Shown piece by piece: positions 34,167 to 42,415 of a DNA stretch of 51,703 bases. Position numbers and translations under genes: made by a program. Each line of letters begins with the position of its first letter. The first letter of the stretch is position 1. The notes below the pieces were generated by a model, which saw nothing but the letters and a program-made list of their open reading frames with translations, was not told where the DNA came from and did not search any database. The DNA comes from Nitrospirota bacterium (GTDB taxonomy: Bacteria > Nitrospirota > Thermodesulfovibrionia > Thermodesulfovibrionales > UBA6898): NCBI GenBank assembly GCA_004321925.1, contig SCQH01000062.1, positions 1 to 51,703 of the forward strand, written 5' to 3'.

Positions 34167-34283
34167 AGGAAAGCGGAAAGCTGACGTATGGGTATGGACC
34201 GGACAGCTTCCGGCGAAACAGAAAGAATACCGCTCCCGGGATATTAAGCTATATGGCTCGCGGTGCGGGACAGGGGTTACGGC

Positions 34284-34685
34284 TTACCTGCACTGAGAAT
34301 ATTCGACCCCGTCTCCGACGATCACCGGATAACCGTTGCTGTTGTTCTTAACAAAGGTCTGTACTAGTTCAAGCTGACCATACCCCTCGGACATGTATAG
34401 CTCGCCGGCGACCACCTTCCAGCGGCCGTCCCCTCCGGAATCACCCTGGCTGGCAATACTGCCGCTGGGGCCGCTTGAGTACCCCTCGCTGCGGCTGCCC
34501 GAACTGTACGTCCCGTCGGCGCTGAAGCGCAGCCGTGAGGAGTTTGAATAGCCGGTGATCTTATTGTAGGAATAGGTACACCAGGCGCTCGACAGGAGCA
34601 GCTTCGACGACAGCCCTCCGGCCTGCACCGGGATGGCTGTGGCAATGGATGCGGCAATAACCAGAAGGGCGACGGCTTTTGTCAT
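34284..34685 (-). CDS. Small exported protein, 133 aa
   Basis: A signal peptide (cleavage after VQAGG or near it) precedes a ~110-residue domain rich in Ser, Gly and Tyr (SSGSRSEGYSSGPSGS), with strands around it (SRLRFSADGTYSS, GRWKVVAGELYMS) and only two mature cysteines, one near each end. The pattern of a short strand-rich domain with RWKV and ELY resembles small lipocalin-like proteins of secreted type, but I do not recognise it. GGAGG stands 6 bases before ATG 34685. Confidence 0.65.
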   Translation of the reverse strand: MTKAVALLVIAASIATAIPVQAGGLSSKLLLSSAWCTYSYNKITGYSNSSRLRFSADGTYSSGSRSEGYSSGPSGSIASQGDSGGDGRWKVVAGELYMSEGYGQLELVQTFVKNNSNGYPVIVGDGVEYSQCR

Positions 34686-34860
34686 GGCAACCTCCGTGTC
34701 ACGATATAGTGAGAACGCATGGTCCTCTTCGTTTCATAGAATGTCCCGACGGCTGTTTTTCAATAATAACACAGACAGGGAACGCAGCTGAGCGCAAATT
34801 CGACCGGGGGGGCACTGTGGGCAGGAGCCCTATGCCCTTCGCAGAGCTCTATCGGTCATT

Positions 34861-36768
34861 TCAAGCCCCGGACCCGGATGGTTCTTCTGGTGCAGCATAG
34901 TATTTCACCCTGTTCCTGCCGCTGTTTTTGGCAGCATAGAGGGCCGCGTCCGCCCTTCTCACGAACTCATCCGTAGTAAGGCCGTCGACATATGCGGACA
35001 CGCCGATGCTGACGGTAATTTTGCCTGCAGGCGCCTGCTCCGACGCTTCCACCGCAGACCTGATCTTTTCGGCAAGGGCCAGAGCGCTTTCAACCGTTGT
35101 TTCGGCCGCCAGCACACCAAATTCCTCCCCGCCGACACGCCCCAGGATGTCCGACCTCCGTATATGCTCTGTCACAACGGCTGTGATCGTCTTCAGCACC
35201 TTATCGCCGACGGCATGACCATAGGTATCGTTGACGGCCTTGAAATGGTCTATGTCGAACATGAGCAGTGAGAGCGATCTGGCGTATCTCACTGCCCTCT
35301 CTTTCTCCTGCTGGAGGACCTCATAAAATTTTCTTCTGTTTAAAGTTCCTGTAAGCGAGTCCTTCTCCGCGAATTCCCTCAGTTTCTGCTCGGCCTCTTT
35401 TCGTTCCGTGATGTCCCTGATTATCCCGACTGCGTGCCATTGCTCTTTGATCCTGATGCCGGATATGGAGAGGTCCACCGGGAACTCTGTCCCGTCCTTC
35501 TTCTGGGCGGTCATCTCCAGTGCCCTGCCCAAAATTGCGCCCTCCCCTGTTTGCGCAAACCCCGCAAACCCCTTCCGGAAGTCATCGTAATGCCGCCGCG
35601 GAACTATGATCTTATGCAGGTCCATCCCCATGGCCTCTGCCGCCGTATACCCAAAGAGCTCTTCAGCCGCAGGGTTCCAGAAGGAGACCAGACCTGCAGC
35701 ATCGATCATCACGATGGCGCTGGCCGCCATCCCGGTAATGGTACGCAGGCGCTCTTCGCTCTCCCGCAGGGCGTTCTCGGCCAGTATCCGGTCGGTGATC
35801 ACCTTTGCCGTGGCGATAAAATGGGTGATCGTGTCCTGCTCGTTGCGCATCGGGGTGATGGTGCATTCGTCGTAGTAGAGCTCCCCGTTCTTCTTGCGAT
35901 TGACAAAGACATTGCGGTATATGTTCCCTGCGAGGATCGTCTCCCATAGTTCCCGGTAAAACTCAGCTCCGTGAATTCCGGACTTGAGTATGCGGGGGGT
36001 CCTGCCTGCAACCTCCTCCCTGGCATACCCGGTCACTGCCTCGAAGGCCGGATTGACGTACTCGATAATGCCCCTGCTGTCGGTTATGACGATCATATCC
36101 GCGGCCTTTTCGACCGCAGTCGAAAGCTTCCTCATCTCCGTTTCAGCGGCTATGCGCGCGGTGATATTTCGGGATACATGGATCACCCTGACGACCCGGC
36201 CGCTTTCATCTTTTATCGGATTGGTGGAAACCTCTGCATGTATCTTTCTGCCGTCGGCACTGTAATGGACATGTTCGTATGTTGCGTATTCGCCCAGACT
36301 GGCCGTATCGCACAGCGGACAGGGATGGCCGGGCGCCGAGCAGGGGACAGAAGACCGGTGCGTCACCGCATGACAGGTCTTCCCTATCACCTCATCCCTG
36401 GTCAGTCCCATGTCAGAGAGAAATGCCGCATTGGCATCGATTATCCTGAAGTCGGCCGCATCGATCACGGATATGGCATCATGCATCCCGTTGAGGATGG
36501 TCTCGCTGAATTCCCGGTCATGCCGAGACCTCTCTTCGGCCTTCTCGGCACGCGATATGATGATGCCCGCGTAACAACCGAAACCGACAAAGGAGACCAG
36601 CACAAAGAACCTCATCCAAAGCTCTCCCGCATCAGGGGCAAAGACCTGCTGCAGAAAGGGAGCCCCCTTGAGCAGGAACGTGTCAACGGCCGAATCCAGC
36701 AGCCAAAACATAATACCCAGTATGGCGCCGAGCAGCTGCATCGTTCCTATGGTCCGGTATTTTTTCAT
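34861..36768 (-). CDS. Membrane diguanylate cyclase with three PAS domains
   Basis: 635 residues. Two N-terminal membrane helices (about 9-32 and 52-70) with a short periplasmic loop, three PAS domains (about 85-210, 215-340, 340-465), then GGDEF with GGEEF at 546-550. An RxxD inhibitory site (RRSD, 537-540) is five residues upstream. The first PAS has a Cys cluster (CHAVTHRSSVPC, CPLC) often seen in redox or metal-linked PAS domains. There is no EAL domain, so it should only make c-di-GMP. Start ATG 36768 has a weak ribosome site. Monocistronic. Confidence 0.92.
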   Translation of the reverse strand: MKKYRTIGTMQLLGAILGIMFWLLDSAVDTFLLKGAPFLQQVFAPDAGELWMRFFVLVSFVGFGCYAGIIISRAEKAEERSRHDREFSETILNGMHDAISVIDAADFRIIDANAAFLSDMGLTRDEVIGKTCHAVTHRSSVPCSAPGHPCPLCDTASLGEYATYEHVHYSADGRKIHAEVSTNPIKDESGRVVRVIHVSRNITARIAAETEMRKLSTAVEKAADMIVITDSRGIIEYVNPAFEAVTGYAREEVAGRTPRILKSGIHGAEFYRELWETILAGNIYRNVFVNRKKNGELYYDECTITPMRNEQDTITHFIATAKVITDRILAENALRESEERLRTITGMAASAIVMIDAAGLVSFWNPAAEELFGYTAAEAMGMDLHKIIVPRRHYDDFRKGFAGFAQTGEGAILGRALEMTAQKKDGTEFPVDLSISGIRIKEQWHAVGIIRDITERKEAEQKLREFAEKDSLTGTLNRRKFYEVLQQEKERAVRYARSLSLLMFDIDHFKAVNDTYGHAVGDKVLKTITAVVTEHIRRSDILGRVGGEEFGVLAAETTVESALALAEKIRSAVEASEQAPAGKITVSIGVSAYVDGLTTDEFVRRADAALYAAKNSGRNRVKYYAAPEEPSGSGA

Positions 36769-36870
36769 AGGTCTGACGCTTTATACACCCGTATACGGTT
36801 ATGAGGGGAAACAATCACCATACAGAATTATAAGCAGATTGAAGAAGCATTACCATACCGTTATCAGTTA

Positions 36871-36993
36871 TCAGTGCAGGCCCATGCTACCGTCAACGGC
36901 GACCTGTTTCATCATGACCTCATTTGGATCTATCACCTGATTCTTACATTTATCACAAATAAGACCGGGAATCAAGTCGTTAAACGCCAACAC
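36871..36993 (-). CDS. Possible 40-residue protein with one CxxC
   Basis: A GTG at 36993 stands six bases after a near-perfect AAGGAGGTG ribosome site. The encoded peptide includes LICDKCKNQVIDPNEVMM, a single CxxC knuckle, and has codon use like its neighbours. An upstream in-frame ATG (37053) would add 20 residues but lacks a ribosome site. Function unknown; it may bind metal as a dimer or as part of a larger complex. Confidence 0.4.
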   Translation of the reverse strand: MLAFNDLIPGLICDKCKNQVIDPNEVMMKQVAVDGSMGLH

Positions 36994-37070
36994 GACGAAC
37001 ACCTCCTTCCCGAGCGTCCCGCTCCTGCCGGGCAGAGCCCGGTATATCCCCATACCGTAAAATGTGATGC

Positions 37071-37076
37071 TATAAT
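37071..37076 (+). promoter_or_regulatory. -10 element upstream of the SCO gene
   Basis: Perfect TATAAT, 39 bases before ATG 37115; no convincing -35 box. Confidence 0.35.
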
Positions 37077-37114
37077 GTTCAGAAGAGCTTAACTAATAAC
37101 CTGAGGAGCTGAGA

Positions 37115-37699
37115 ATGGACCCCGGAAGATATTCCCTGCGTGCAGGCCTCTGCCTTATCGTCCTGACCGCCTTTTTATGCAGCGCCGCACCTGCTGCGGC
37201 ACGGCAGGATTACACGAGAACCACCCCTGCATATGCCGCACCTGAAGTGACGCTCGTTAACCAGCATGGGGCAAAAGTTCCCCTCCGGTCGCTTCTGCAG
37301 TCGGGCAAACCGGTCATGTTCGATTTCATCTTCACTACCTGCACGACGATCTGCCCGTTCCTCTCTGCCAGCTATACGAACTTTCAGCGCACGATGGGCC
37401 CTGAAGCAAATAAAGTCCACCTGGTGTCGATCTCTATCGACCCGGAAAATGATACCCCGAAAAAGATGAAGGAATATCTCGGGAAGTTCGACGCGCGGGA
37501 GGGCTGGGACTTTCTCACCGGCAGCAGATCTGATATCGACAAGGTGATCAGGGCCTTCGATACCGGTGCCTCGAATAAGATGTCCCATCTGCCGATCATT
37601 ATCATCTGGTCTCCTGCAGGCAGAAGCTGGACAAGGATCAGTGGCCTGATCAGCACGTCAGAACTGATCAAAGAGTATCGGAAAGCGGTCGCGAAATGA
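37115..37699 (+). CDS. SCO1/SenC-family copper chaperone
   Basis: 194 residues. A signal peptide (about 1-29) precedes a thioredoxin-like domain with the copper-binding CTTIC (Cys76, Cys80) and a distal His158 (KMSHLP), the three ligands of SCO proteins. SISIDPENDTP is another family landmark. SCO proteins deliver copper or redox-prime the Cu(A) site of cytochrome oxidases, or similar cuproproteins. No oxidase gene is in the window. GAGGAG lies 7 bases before ATG 37115. The stop overlaps the start of the next gene (ATGA), so the two products probably act together. Confidence 0.93.
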   Translation: MDPGRYSLRAGLCLIVLTAFLCSAAPAAARQDYTRTTPAYAAPEVTLVNQHGAKVPLRSLLQSGKPVMFDFIFTTCTTICPFLSASYTNFQRTMGPEANKVHLVSISIDPENDTPKKMKEYLGKFDAREGWDFLTGSRSDIDKVIRAFDTGASNKMSHLPIIIIWSPAGRSWTRISGLISTSELIKEYRKAVAK

Positions 37700-39429
37700 T
37701 ACCGGGCAGGGGCACAATGGCCGGACTGCTCTGTGTTGTCATCTGCATGATCCTGCTCTCCCTGATGAGCTGCGGTCAGGCCTCTGCCGCATCTGACAGC
37801 AGGCCCCTGAATACCATTGCCGGCTTCAGCCCTGAAAAAGCGCTCCGTCTGGGTGAAGACATATACCGCAGGGGCATCCTTCCGACAGGCGAACCGGTCA
37901 AGGCGATACTCCAGGACGACATCCCGGTTACCGGGACGATGTTCACCTGCGTGAGCTGCCACATGCGGAGCGGCCTGGGTTCGATCGAAGGGACCGTGAT
38001 CACGCTGCCGACAAGCGGGCCGAGGCTTTTCAAACCCCTGACAGCCGCCGAACTGAATGAAGGTTTTCTCCGGGCAGTTTTCAAGGACCAGGCGTCCCTC
38101 TCCCTCCGGCGTCCTCCATACACTGATGAGACCCTTGCGATCGCCCTGAGGCATGGGGCAGATCCTTCCGGAAGGCAGCTGCATGCTGTCATGCCGCGGT
38201 ATCTCCTTGAAGACCGCGACATGGAAATCCTGATCTTCTACCTGAAGAGCCTCTCCGCCTCACCGTCACCCGGAGTGACTGAAACGACGATGCAGTTTGC
38301 CACGATCATCACCGAAGAGGTGAGCAGCCGGGACAGACAAAGTCTGCTGGGGCCCCTGGAGTGGTTCGTCCGTGCCAGAAATTCCCGGGCAGACTATATG
38401 AGGAAAAAGACCTCAGGAAGGCATCTCCCGGAACAGATGGACAGGGCATTTCGCCGCTGGAGCCTTTCTGTATGGGAACTCAAGGGCCCCCCGGCAACGT
38501 GGCGGGGACAGCTCGAGCAATACTACCGGCAGGAACCGGTCTTTGCTGTTCTCAGCGGCATATCGACACGTGACTGGGCCCCGATCCATGCCTTTACCGA
38601 AGAGCACGGCATCCCGTCCATTTTCCCGGTCACGGACCTCCCGGTCATATCAGAAACCGACTGGTATACCCTCTATTTTTCGAAGGGGCTGGTCCAGGAA
38701 GCGGTTGCCGCAATGCAATTCATCGAAGGCTTGCCGGAGGCATCACCCGATGCTCCGGTCCTGCAGGTGATCGGAAATGACCCCGAATCAGCAGTCCTGG
38801 CCGGGGCCGTCAGGGATTACCTGCTGAAGCAGGGGAGAGGAGGACCAATTGACCTGGTCATCGACGCAGACAGACCGCTGAGCCGGAAGGAGGCCGATGC
38901 CCTGCTGGCGAAATACAGAAGTCCCCTTGTCCTGTTCTGGGCCGGCAGGAATGCCCCGGCGGCGGCGGCAATGATGCTGCAGAGCCCTCATAAGCCGAAT
39001 ATGATATTCATGTCATCGACGCTGCTTGGCGATGCAATCTATACGGTTCCGGAGAGCATCAGAAAAGATGTTTACATCACCTGGCCCTACCAGCTGCCTG
39101 CCGATATTAAGAAAGACGCGTTTTCCTTCATGAACATATGGGGGAAGACGCCGGGAAAGGTCCCGGTGAACCGGACAATAGCGACCAAGGCCTATTTTGC
39201 GGGCTCGATACTGATAGAGGCCCTCATGCATCTGAAGACCAATTTCTACCGGGACTACTTTCTGGACGTGATCAGCATGATCAGCGACCATAAAATCAAG
39301 ATCCCGGTCTACCCGCGGCTGAGCTTCGGTCCGGGCCAGCGCTACGCATCAAAAGGCTGTTACATCGTCCAGCTTTCCGCGGGACCCGACCCCGAGGTCG
39401 TCAGAAGAAGTGAATGGGTCATGCACTGA
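37696..39429 (+). CDS. Cytochrome c fused to a periplasmic binding-protein domain
   Basis: 577 residues. A hydrophobic start with a lipobox-like LMSC (Cys26) leads to a class I cytochrome c domain (about 45-190) with CVSCH (85-89) and a likely axial Met in HAVMPRYL. The remaining ~370 residues follow a periplasmic-binding/Leu-Ile-Val receptor-type fold (VFAVLSGISTRDWAPIHAFT, PVLQVIGNDPESAVLAGAVRDYLL, IFMSSTLLGDA). ATG 37696 overlaps the SCO stop by four bases. Fusion of a haem and a ligand-binding domain beside SCO suggests ligand-gated electron transfer or a sensory role (inference). No oxidase or permease gene is nearby. Confidence 0.86.
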   Translation: MIPGRGTMAGLLCVVICMILLSLMSCGQASAASDSRPLNTIAGFSPEKALRLGEDIYRRGILPTGEPVKAILQDDIPVTGTMFTCVSCHMRSGLGSIEGTVITLPTSGPRLFKPLTAAELNEGFLRAVFKDQASLSLRRPPYTDETLAIALRHGADPSGRQLHAVMPRYLLEDRDMEILIFYLKSLSASPSPGVTETTMQFATIITEEVSSRDRQSLLGPLEWFVRARNSRADYMRKKTSGRHLPEQMDRAFRRWSLSVWELKGPPATWRGQLEQYYRQEPVFAVLSGISTRDWAPIHAFTEEHGIPSIFPVTDLPVISETDWYTLYFSKGLVQEAVAAMQFIEGLPEASPDAPVLQVIGNDPESAVLAGAVRDYLLKQGRGGPIDLVIDADRPLSRKEADALLAKYRSPLVLFWAGRNAPAAAAMMLQSPHKPNMIFMSSTLLGDAIYTVPESIRKDVYITWPYQLPADIKKDAFSFMNIWGKTPGKVPVNRTIATKAYFAGSILIEALMHLKTNFYRDYFLDVISMISDHKIKIPVYPRLSFGPGQRYASKGCYIVQLSAGPDPEVVRRSEWVMH

Positions 39430-39506
39430 GACGGACCGCTTTAACGTTGGTTTATAACAGATCATCTTCGTCTTCCCCAGCTCTGTCAAAAGCTCCTGCT
39501 CTTTGT

Positions 39507-39701
39507 TTATCCGCCCCAGCCGATGCTGATGATTATGGCATCTGCCGGGCAGACCTCTTTGCAGGTGCCGCAGTCGATGCAGTAAGACGACCGGTAAGGC
39601 AGACTCTTGCCGTCCGACATCTCAAAACAGTTGACCGGGCAGGCCCTTATGCAATCCCCGCAGCCCGTGCATTTGTCCCAATCCACAATAGCTATGAACA
39701 C
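39507..39701 (-). CDS. 2[4Fe-4S] ferredoxin
   Basis: 64 residues from GTG 39701, which lies nine bases after GGAGG; GTG 39710 would add three residues but directly abuts that site. Two cluster motifs are visible: CTGCGDCIRACP and YCIDCGTCKEVCP. Low-potential electron carrier of the bacterial ferredoxin type. Upstream on the same strand are a CRP/FNR-like site and a -10 box, so oxygen- or nutrient-dependent control is likely. Confidence 0.9.
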   Translation of the reverse strand: MFIAIVDWDKCTGCGDCIRACPVNCFEMSDGKSLPYRSSYCIDCGTCKEVCPADAIIISIGWGG

Positions 39702-39767
39702 CTTTTTCACCCTCCAGGAAGACTCCCTGCCCTTTCATAAGGAACTGTTGAAGTTTTATATCTCCTG

Positions 39768-39773
39768 ATTCTA
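39768..39773 (-). promoter_or_regulatory. -10 element of the ferredoxin gene
   Basis: TAGAAT on the minus strand; the expected start near 39761 puts the CRP/FNR-like site at about -41.5, the class II activator position. Confidence 0.4.
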
Positions 39774-39794
39774 CCGCAGTCCGGCGGGCGGCAC

Positions 39795-39810
39795 TATGAT
39801 ATATATCACA
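39795..39810. promoter_or_regulatory. CRP/FNR-family binding site
   Basis: On the minus strand TGTGATATATATCATA; the core TGATATATATCA is a perfect palindrome and fits both TGTGA-N6-TCACA (CRP) and TTGAT-N4-ATCAA (FNR) with small changes. Centre at 39802.5, between the ferredoxin gene and the divergent 328-aa gene. Confidence 0.55.
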
Positions 39811-39877
39811 TTTCATACATTTAGGCTGCAGGGAGTTGAACTGCTCACTGAGGAGACCCCGTCACGAGCCATTTCCC

Positions 39878-39906
39878 TTGACGCCGCCGCAAATTGGCCC
39901 TATAAT
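39878..39906 (+). promoter_or_regulatory. Promoter of the GspE_N-domain protein gene
   Basis: TTGACG (39878-39883), 17-base spacer, perfect TATAAT (39901-39906); leader about 85 bases to ATG 39999. Confidence 0.6.
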
Positions 39907-39998
39907 CAAAAAACAGATGCTCTACAAGGAATATGATAAGAGCTTGGAGGCCGAGGAGGCCGATTTTGCATGATTAAATTCAGGAGGACCATTGCCCT

Positions 39999-40985
39999 AT
40001 GAAACTTGGCGAAGCCCTTGTCAGCGTCGATCTCATCACCCCGGAGCAGTTGAAGGAGGCGCTTTCCCGGCAGGTGATGTTCGGCGGAAGGATCGGCACA
40101 AACCTTGTTGAACTCGGGTTCATTACCGAAGACGACATCGTACAGTTCTTCAGCAAATATTTTAAGACGCCGGCGGTCAAGCCGTCCGCGCTTGAGGATA
40201 TAGCCCCTGAGGTCATCGCCAGCCTCGACGCCAAGTTTGCGGAAAAATACTACATGGTCCCTTTTCGAAAGGAAAGGAGCAGGCTCCATGTTGCGATGCT
40301 TGAGCCTCAGACCTTTGACCGTCTTGAAGAATTTCGTTTTATGATCGGGCTCGACATTGTCCCGTATGTCATGTCCGAACTGAGGCTCCTGTATTGTCTC
40401 GAAAAGTATTACGGGATAAAGCGGGACCTCCGCTTTATCAGTGTCTACGATAAGATCTCAGGCGCCGGGGCCGAAATAGAGAAAAGGGCATGGCAGAAAG
40501 AGGCGGTGAATGTCGCCGAACATTTTGCCGTTGTCCGGGACAGGGACCAGGTGATCGATATCCTGCTGAACGAGGCCACCCGGGTAGCTGCCCGCGCAGC
40601 CGTCTTTGAGCTGCATGGCAGCATGGTGAGCGGCTGGAAGGGGCGGGGGATCACGGTAGAAGGGTTCGAGGATACCCTGAGGGACTCCTCTATCTGCGAA
40701 GAAGTGCACAGGAACAAGACCCTTTTCCGCGGCAAGATCCCTGAGACGCCTGCCAATGCAAAGCTGATAGATATCCTGCATGGCGTTCCCCAGGAGTCCT
40801 GCATGCTGCCGATCAGGTTCCGTGACAGGGACATAGGCCTGCTCTATGTCGACAACGGCAATGAGAAGGTCCTTGATGCTGGTCTGGCCTACATCAGCAC
40901 TCTTGTTGCCATGGCAGAGGTAAGCTTCGAATTCATCCTGATGCGGAAAAAGCTCTACAGCGTCATTTCCCTGCCCCAGGAGTAA
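39999..40985 (+). CDS. Protein with N-terminal type II secretion/pilus ATPase (GspE_N/MshEN-like) domain
   Basis: 328 residues. The start KLGEALVSVDLITPEQLKEAL and then GTNLVELGFITEDDIVQFF, with YMVPFRKERSRLHVAM, match the N-terminal domain of GspE/PilB/MshE ATPases, a domain that in MshE binds c-di-GMP. There is no ATPase domain: Walker motifs are absent and the C-terminal ~170 residues resemble a GAF-like fold (DRDQVIDILLNEATRVAARAAVFELHG, LPIRFRDRDIGLLYVDNG). A stand-alone regulator that may respond to c-di-GMP is plausible given two GGDEF enzymes in the window (inference). AGGAGG precedes ATG 39999 by 11 bases. Confidence 0.8.
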   Translation: MKLGEALVSVDLITPEQLKEALSRQVMFGGRIGTNLVELGFITEDDIVQFFSKYFKTPAVKPSALEDIAPEVIASLDAKFAEKYYMVPFRKERSRLHVAMLEPQTFDRLEEFRFMIGLDIVPYVMSELRLLYCLEKYYGIKRDLRFISVYDKISGAGAEIEKRAWQKEAVNVAEHFAVVRDRDQVIDILLNEATRVAARAAVFELHGSMVSGWKGRGITVEGFEDTLRDSSICEEVHRNKTLFRGKIPETPANAKLIDILHGVPQESCMLPIRFRDRDIGLLYVDNGNEKVLDAGLAYISTLVAMAEVSFEFILMRKKLYSVISLPQE

Positions 40986-41015
40986 GATAAAGGAGGGAAG
41001 GGCCTCTGCCTCTTC

Positions 41016-41387
41016 TCACCCGGTCCCGCGCGGGGTTGCAGGTACAGCCTTGCCCGTCGTTCGGGCCTTATCGCGGGAGCGGGTCGCTTTCCCCTCGATA
41101 TCCATCATTATGGCGTAATAGTATCCCAATTTCTTTGCCAGCGGGTTTCTTTTCTTGTTATCTACCGCATTTCCGTAGGAATTGATCATCTGCTGCAGAT
41201 CTTTTTTGAGGGAAGCCGTATCAAAGGAATGGACCATGCCTTCCTTCTTGGCCCTGAGGTAGCTGTCGATCCTTCTCTGCAGCGTATATTCTTTTGGCGA
41301 CAGGCTGTCAACTCTATGCACTGCAGGGGCCTTGACTGCTGCTGCTTTCTTCTGGACCTTTATCGGTCTGGCATAATTCTTTTTCAT
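41016..41387 (-). CDS. Hypothetical protein, 123 aa, basic
   Basis: From ATG 41387 (AGAGGAG is 14 bases upstream) the product is Lys/Arg-rich and probably helical, with DSLSPKEYTLQRRIDSYLRAKK and a disordered C-terminus. No membrane segment or known domain. The short stretch upstream in the same frame looks like non-coding sequence. It lies divergent from the 80-aa gene. Confidence 0.5.
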   Translation of the reverse strand: MKKNYARPIKVQKKAAAVKAPAVHRVDSLSPKEYTLQRRIDSYLRAKKEGMVHSFDTASLKKDLQQMINSYGNAVDNKKRNPLAKKLGYYYAIMMDIEGKATRSRDKARTTGKAVPATPRGTG

Positions 41388-41485
41388 ATAGGTATATTCT
41401 ACTCCTCTGAAGCACTTAAAACCATGGGGCCTGCCCTCACAATAGTCAACCGTCCCGATTATTGGAGGGCCCGGCCGCTCCTGCG

Positions 41486-41494
41486 TGGTATAAT
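41486..41494 (+). promoter_or_regulatory. Extended -10 promoter for a probably leaderless mRNA
   Basis: TGG then perfect TATAAT, ending six bases before ATG 41501. There is no -35 and no ribosome site between promoter and ATG. Confidence 0.5.
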
Positions 41495-41500
41495 AGAGAT

Positions 41501-41743
41501 ATGAAAGACAACAGAATAACAATGTTCAGCCTGGATAACCTCAGCGTAGCCCTGACCAGCAAGGCGCAGGCAGCGAACCACGATATCACCCAGGAAATGG
41601 TAGAAGATTGGGTCGGCAATGCCGGGTCTGTCGACAGGCAGATCGCCTTCATGTCTGCTGCCCTCAGTGCCCTCAACACCGGGCAGTATACGGCCGACAA
41701 GATGGTAGAGGATATGCTTCAGACGGGGCGTCTGGACAACTGA
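41501..41743 (+). CDS. Hypothetical protein, 80 aa
   Basis: Not recognised. It begins ATG 41501 immediately after an extended -10 promoter, so its mRNA is probably leaderless. The product is soluble and mostly helical (DITQEMVEDWVGNAG, QYTADKMVEDMLQTG). Its stop overlaps the ATG of the next gene (TGATG), so the pair is a two-gene unit. Confidence 0.6.
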   Translation: MKDNRITMFSLDNLSVALTSKAQAANHDITQEMVEDWVGNAGSVDRQIAFMSAALSALNTGQYTADKMVEDMLQTGRLDN

Positions 41744-42030
41744 TGAAAAAGAGGCCGCATTTCTCTGTCGAAGACATAATCAGGCACGAGTTCAGGAAAC
41801 CGCTCAGCAGGGGAACTATCGGCAAAGATGCCCGGGGGCTGCTCTGGGCCTATGGTGTTGTCATGAAGGATTCACGCTACTGTGTTGAGGTCATCACAGT
41901 GGATATGGAGACGCACCAGGTGCAACGCCAAAAAGACAAGGAAAACACCTATGAGCAGAGGGCGGATGCGACAGCCTACATCACAGAACTGATCAAGGGG
42001 ATATTGCCGGCACAAGTCCCGGTTGCCTGA
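41743..42030 (+). CDS. Hypothetical protein, 95 aa
   Basis: ATG 41743 overlaps the stop of the 80-aa gene. The product has a basic N-terminus (MKKRPHFSVEDIIRHEFRKPL) and a mixed alpha/beta core with a GLLWAYGVVMKDSRYCVEVIT segment. No family recognised. Small, overlapping two-gene units often encode toxin-antitoxin or accessory pairs; nothing in the sequences proves that here. Confidence 0.6.
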   Translation: MKKRPHFSVEDIIRHEFRKPLSRGTIGKDARGLLWAYGVVMKDSRYCVEVITVDMETHQVQRQKDKENTYEQRADATAYITELIKGILPAQVPVA

Positions 42031-42073
42031 GCCGGACCAGACCCACCTTAGCGGCTCCGTCTCTGCTGGTTCT

Positions 42074-42415
42074 TCAAAACTTCAGGAAAAATTTAAACAG
42101 ATAATACCAGCCGAAGGCAGACAGTATAATGAGGACCGCGACCCCAAAGAAAAGAAGCGGTTTCCCTGCGGCGTGTTTTTTGTCTGGATGAGGACTGCGT
42201 TCTTCTGCTTCCGGTCCTTCATGAGCTGACTGTGCATTCCGCTGGCCTGCAGGAGAGGACATCTTTATATCCAGCATCTCCGAACCCTTGAAATCCTTAT
42301 ACTGGACCTCCAGCCCCTGCTGGGCCCTGATGTCCCTGCCGCAGTGGCGGCATACATCCCCTGCGGCCGTCTCTTTCCCGCAATGCGGGCAGGTGATCAT
42401 GTCAGGTTCTTTCAT
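42074..42415 (-). CDS. Zinc-ribbon membrane protein, 113 aa
   Basis: Chosen start ATG 42415 (a purine-rich AAAGAAG is upstream; TTG 42433 is an alternative). A zinc ribbon (Cys9, Cys12, Cys22, Cys25) opens the protein; a Pro/His/Lys-rich linker follows, and one membrane helix (about 92-110) closes it. The ribbon should be cytoplasmic. Function unknown; small zinc-ribbon anchors of this kind are common beside envelope genes. Confidence 0.7.
   Translation of the reverse strand: MKEPDMITCPHCGKETAAGDVCRHCGRDIRAQQGLEVQYKDFKGSEMLDIKMSSPAGQRNAQSAHEGPEAEERSPHPDKKHAAGKPLLFFGVAVLIILSAFGWYYLFKFFLKF

Larger units (their letters stand above)
36769..37114. other. Divergent intergenic region between the GGDEF and SCO genes
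   Basis: 346 bases. It contains a likely 40-residue minus-strand gene (36871-36993) and, at 37071-37076, a perfect TATAAT 39 bases before the SCO ATG. Nothing else recognised. Confidence 0.55.

Noticed and set aside
35971-36804. Plus-strand ORF opposite the PAS/GGDEF gene
   Set aside because: Antisense shadow; no recognisable domains.
39911-39973. Short ORF in the leader of the 328-aa gene
   Set aside because: Only 18 codons, charged, with no ribosome site. A regulatory leader peptide is possible but unsupported.
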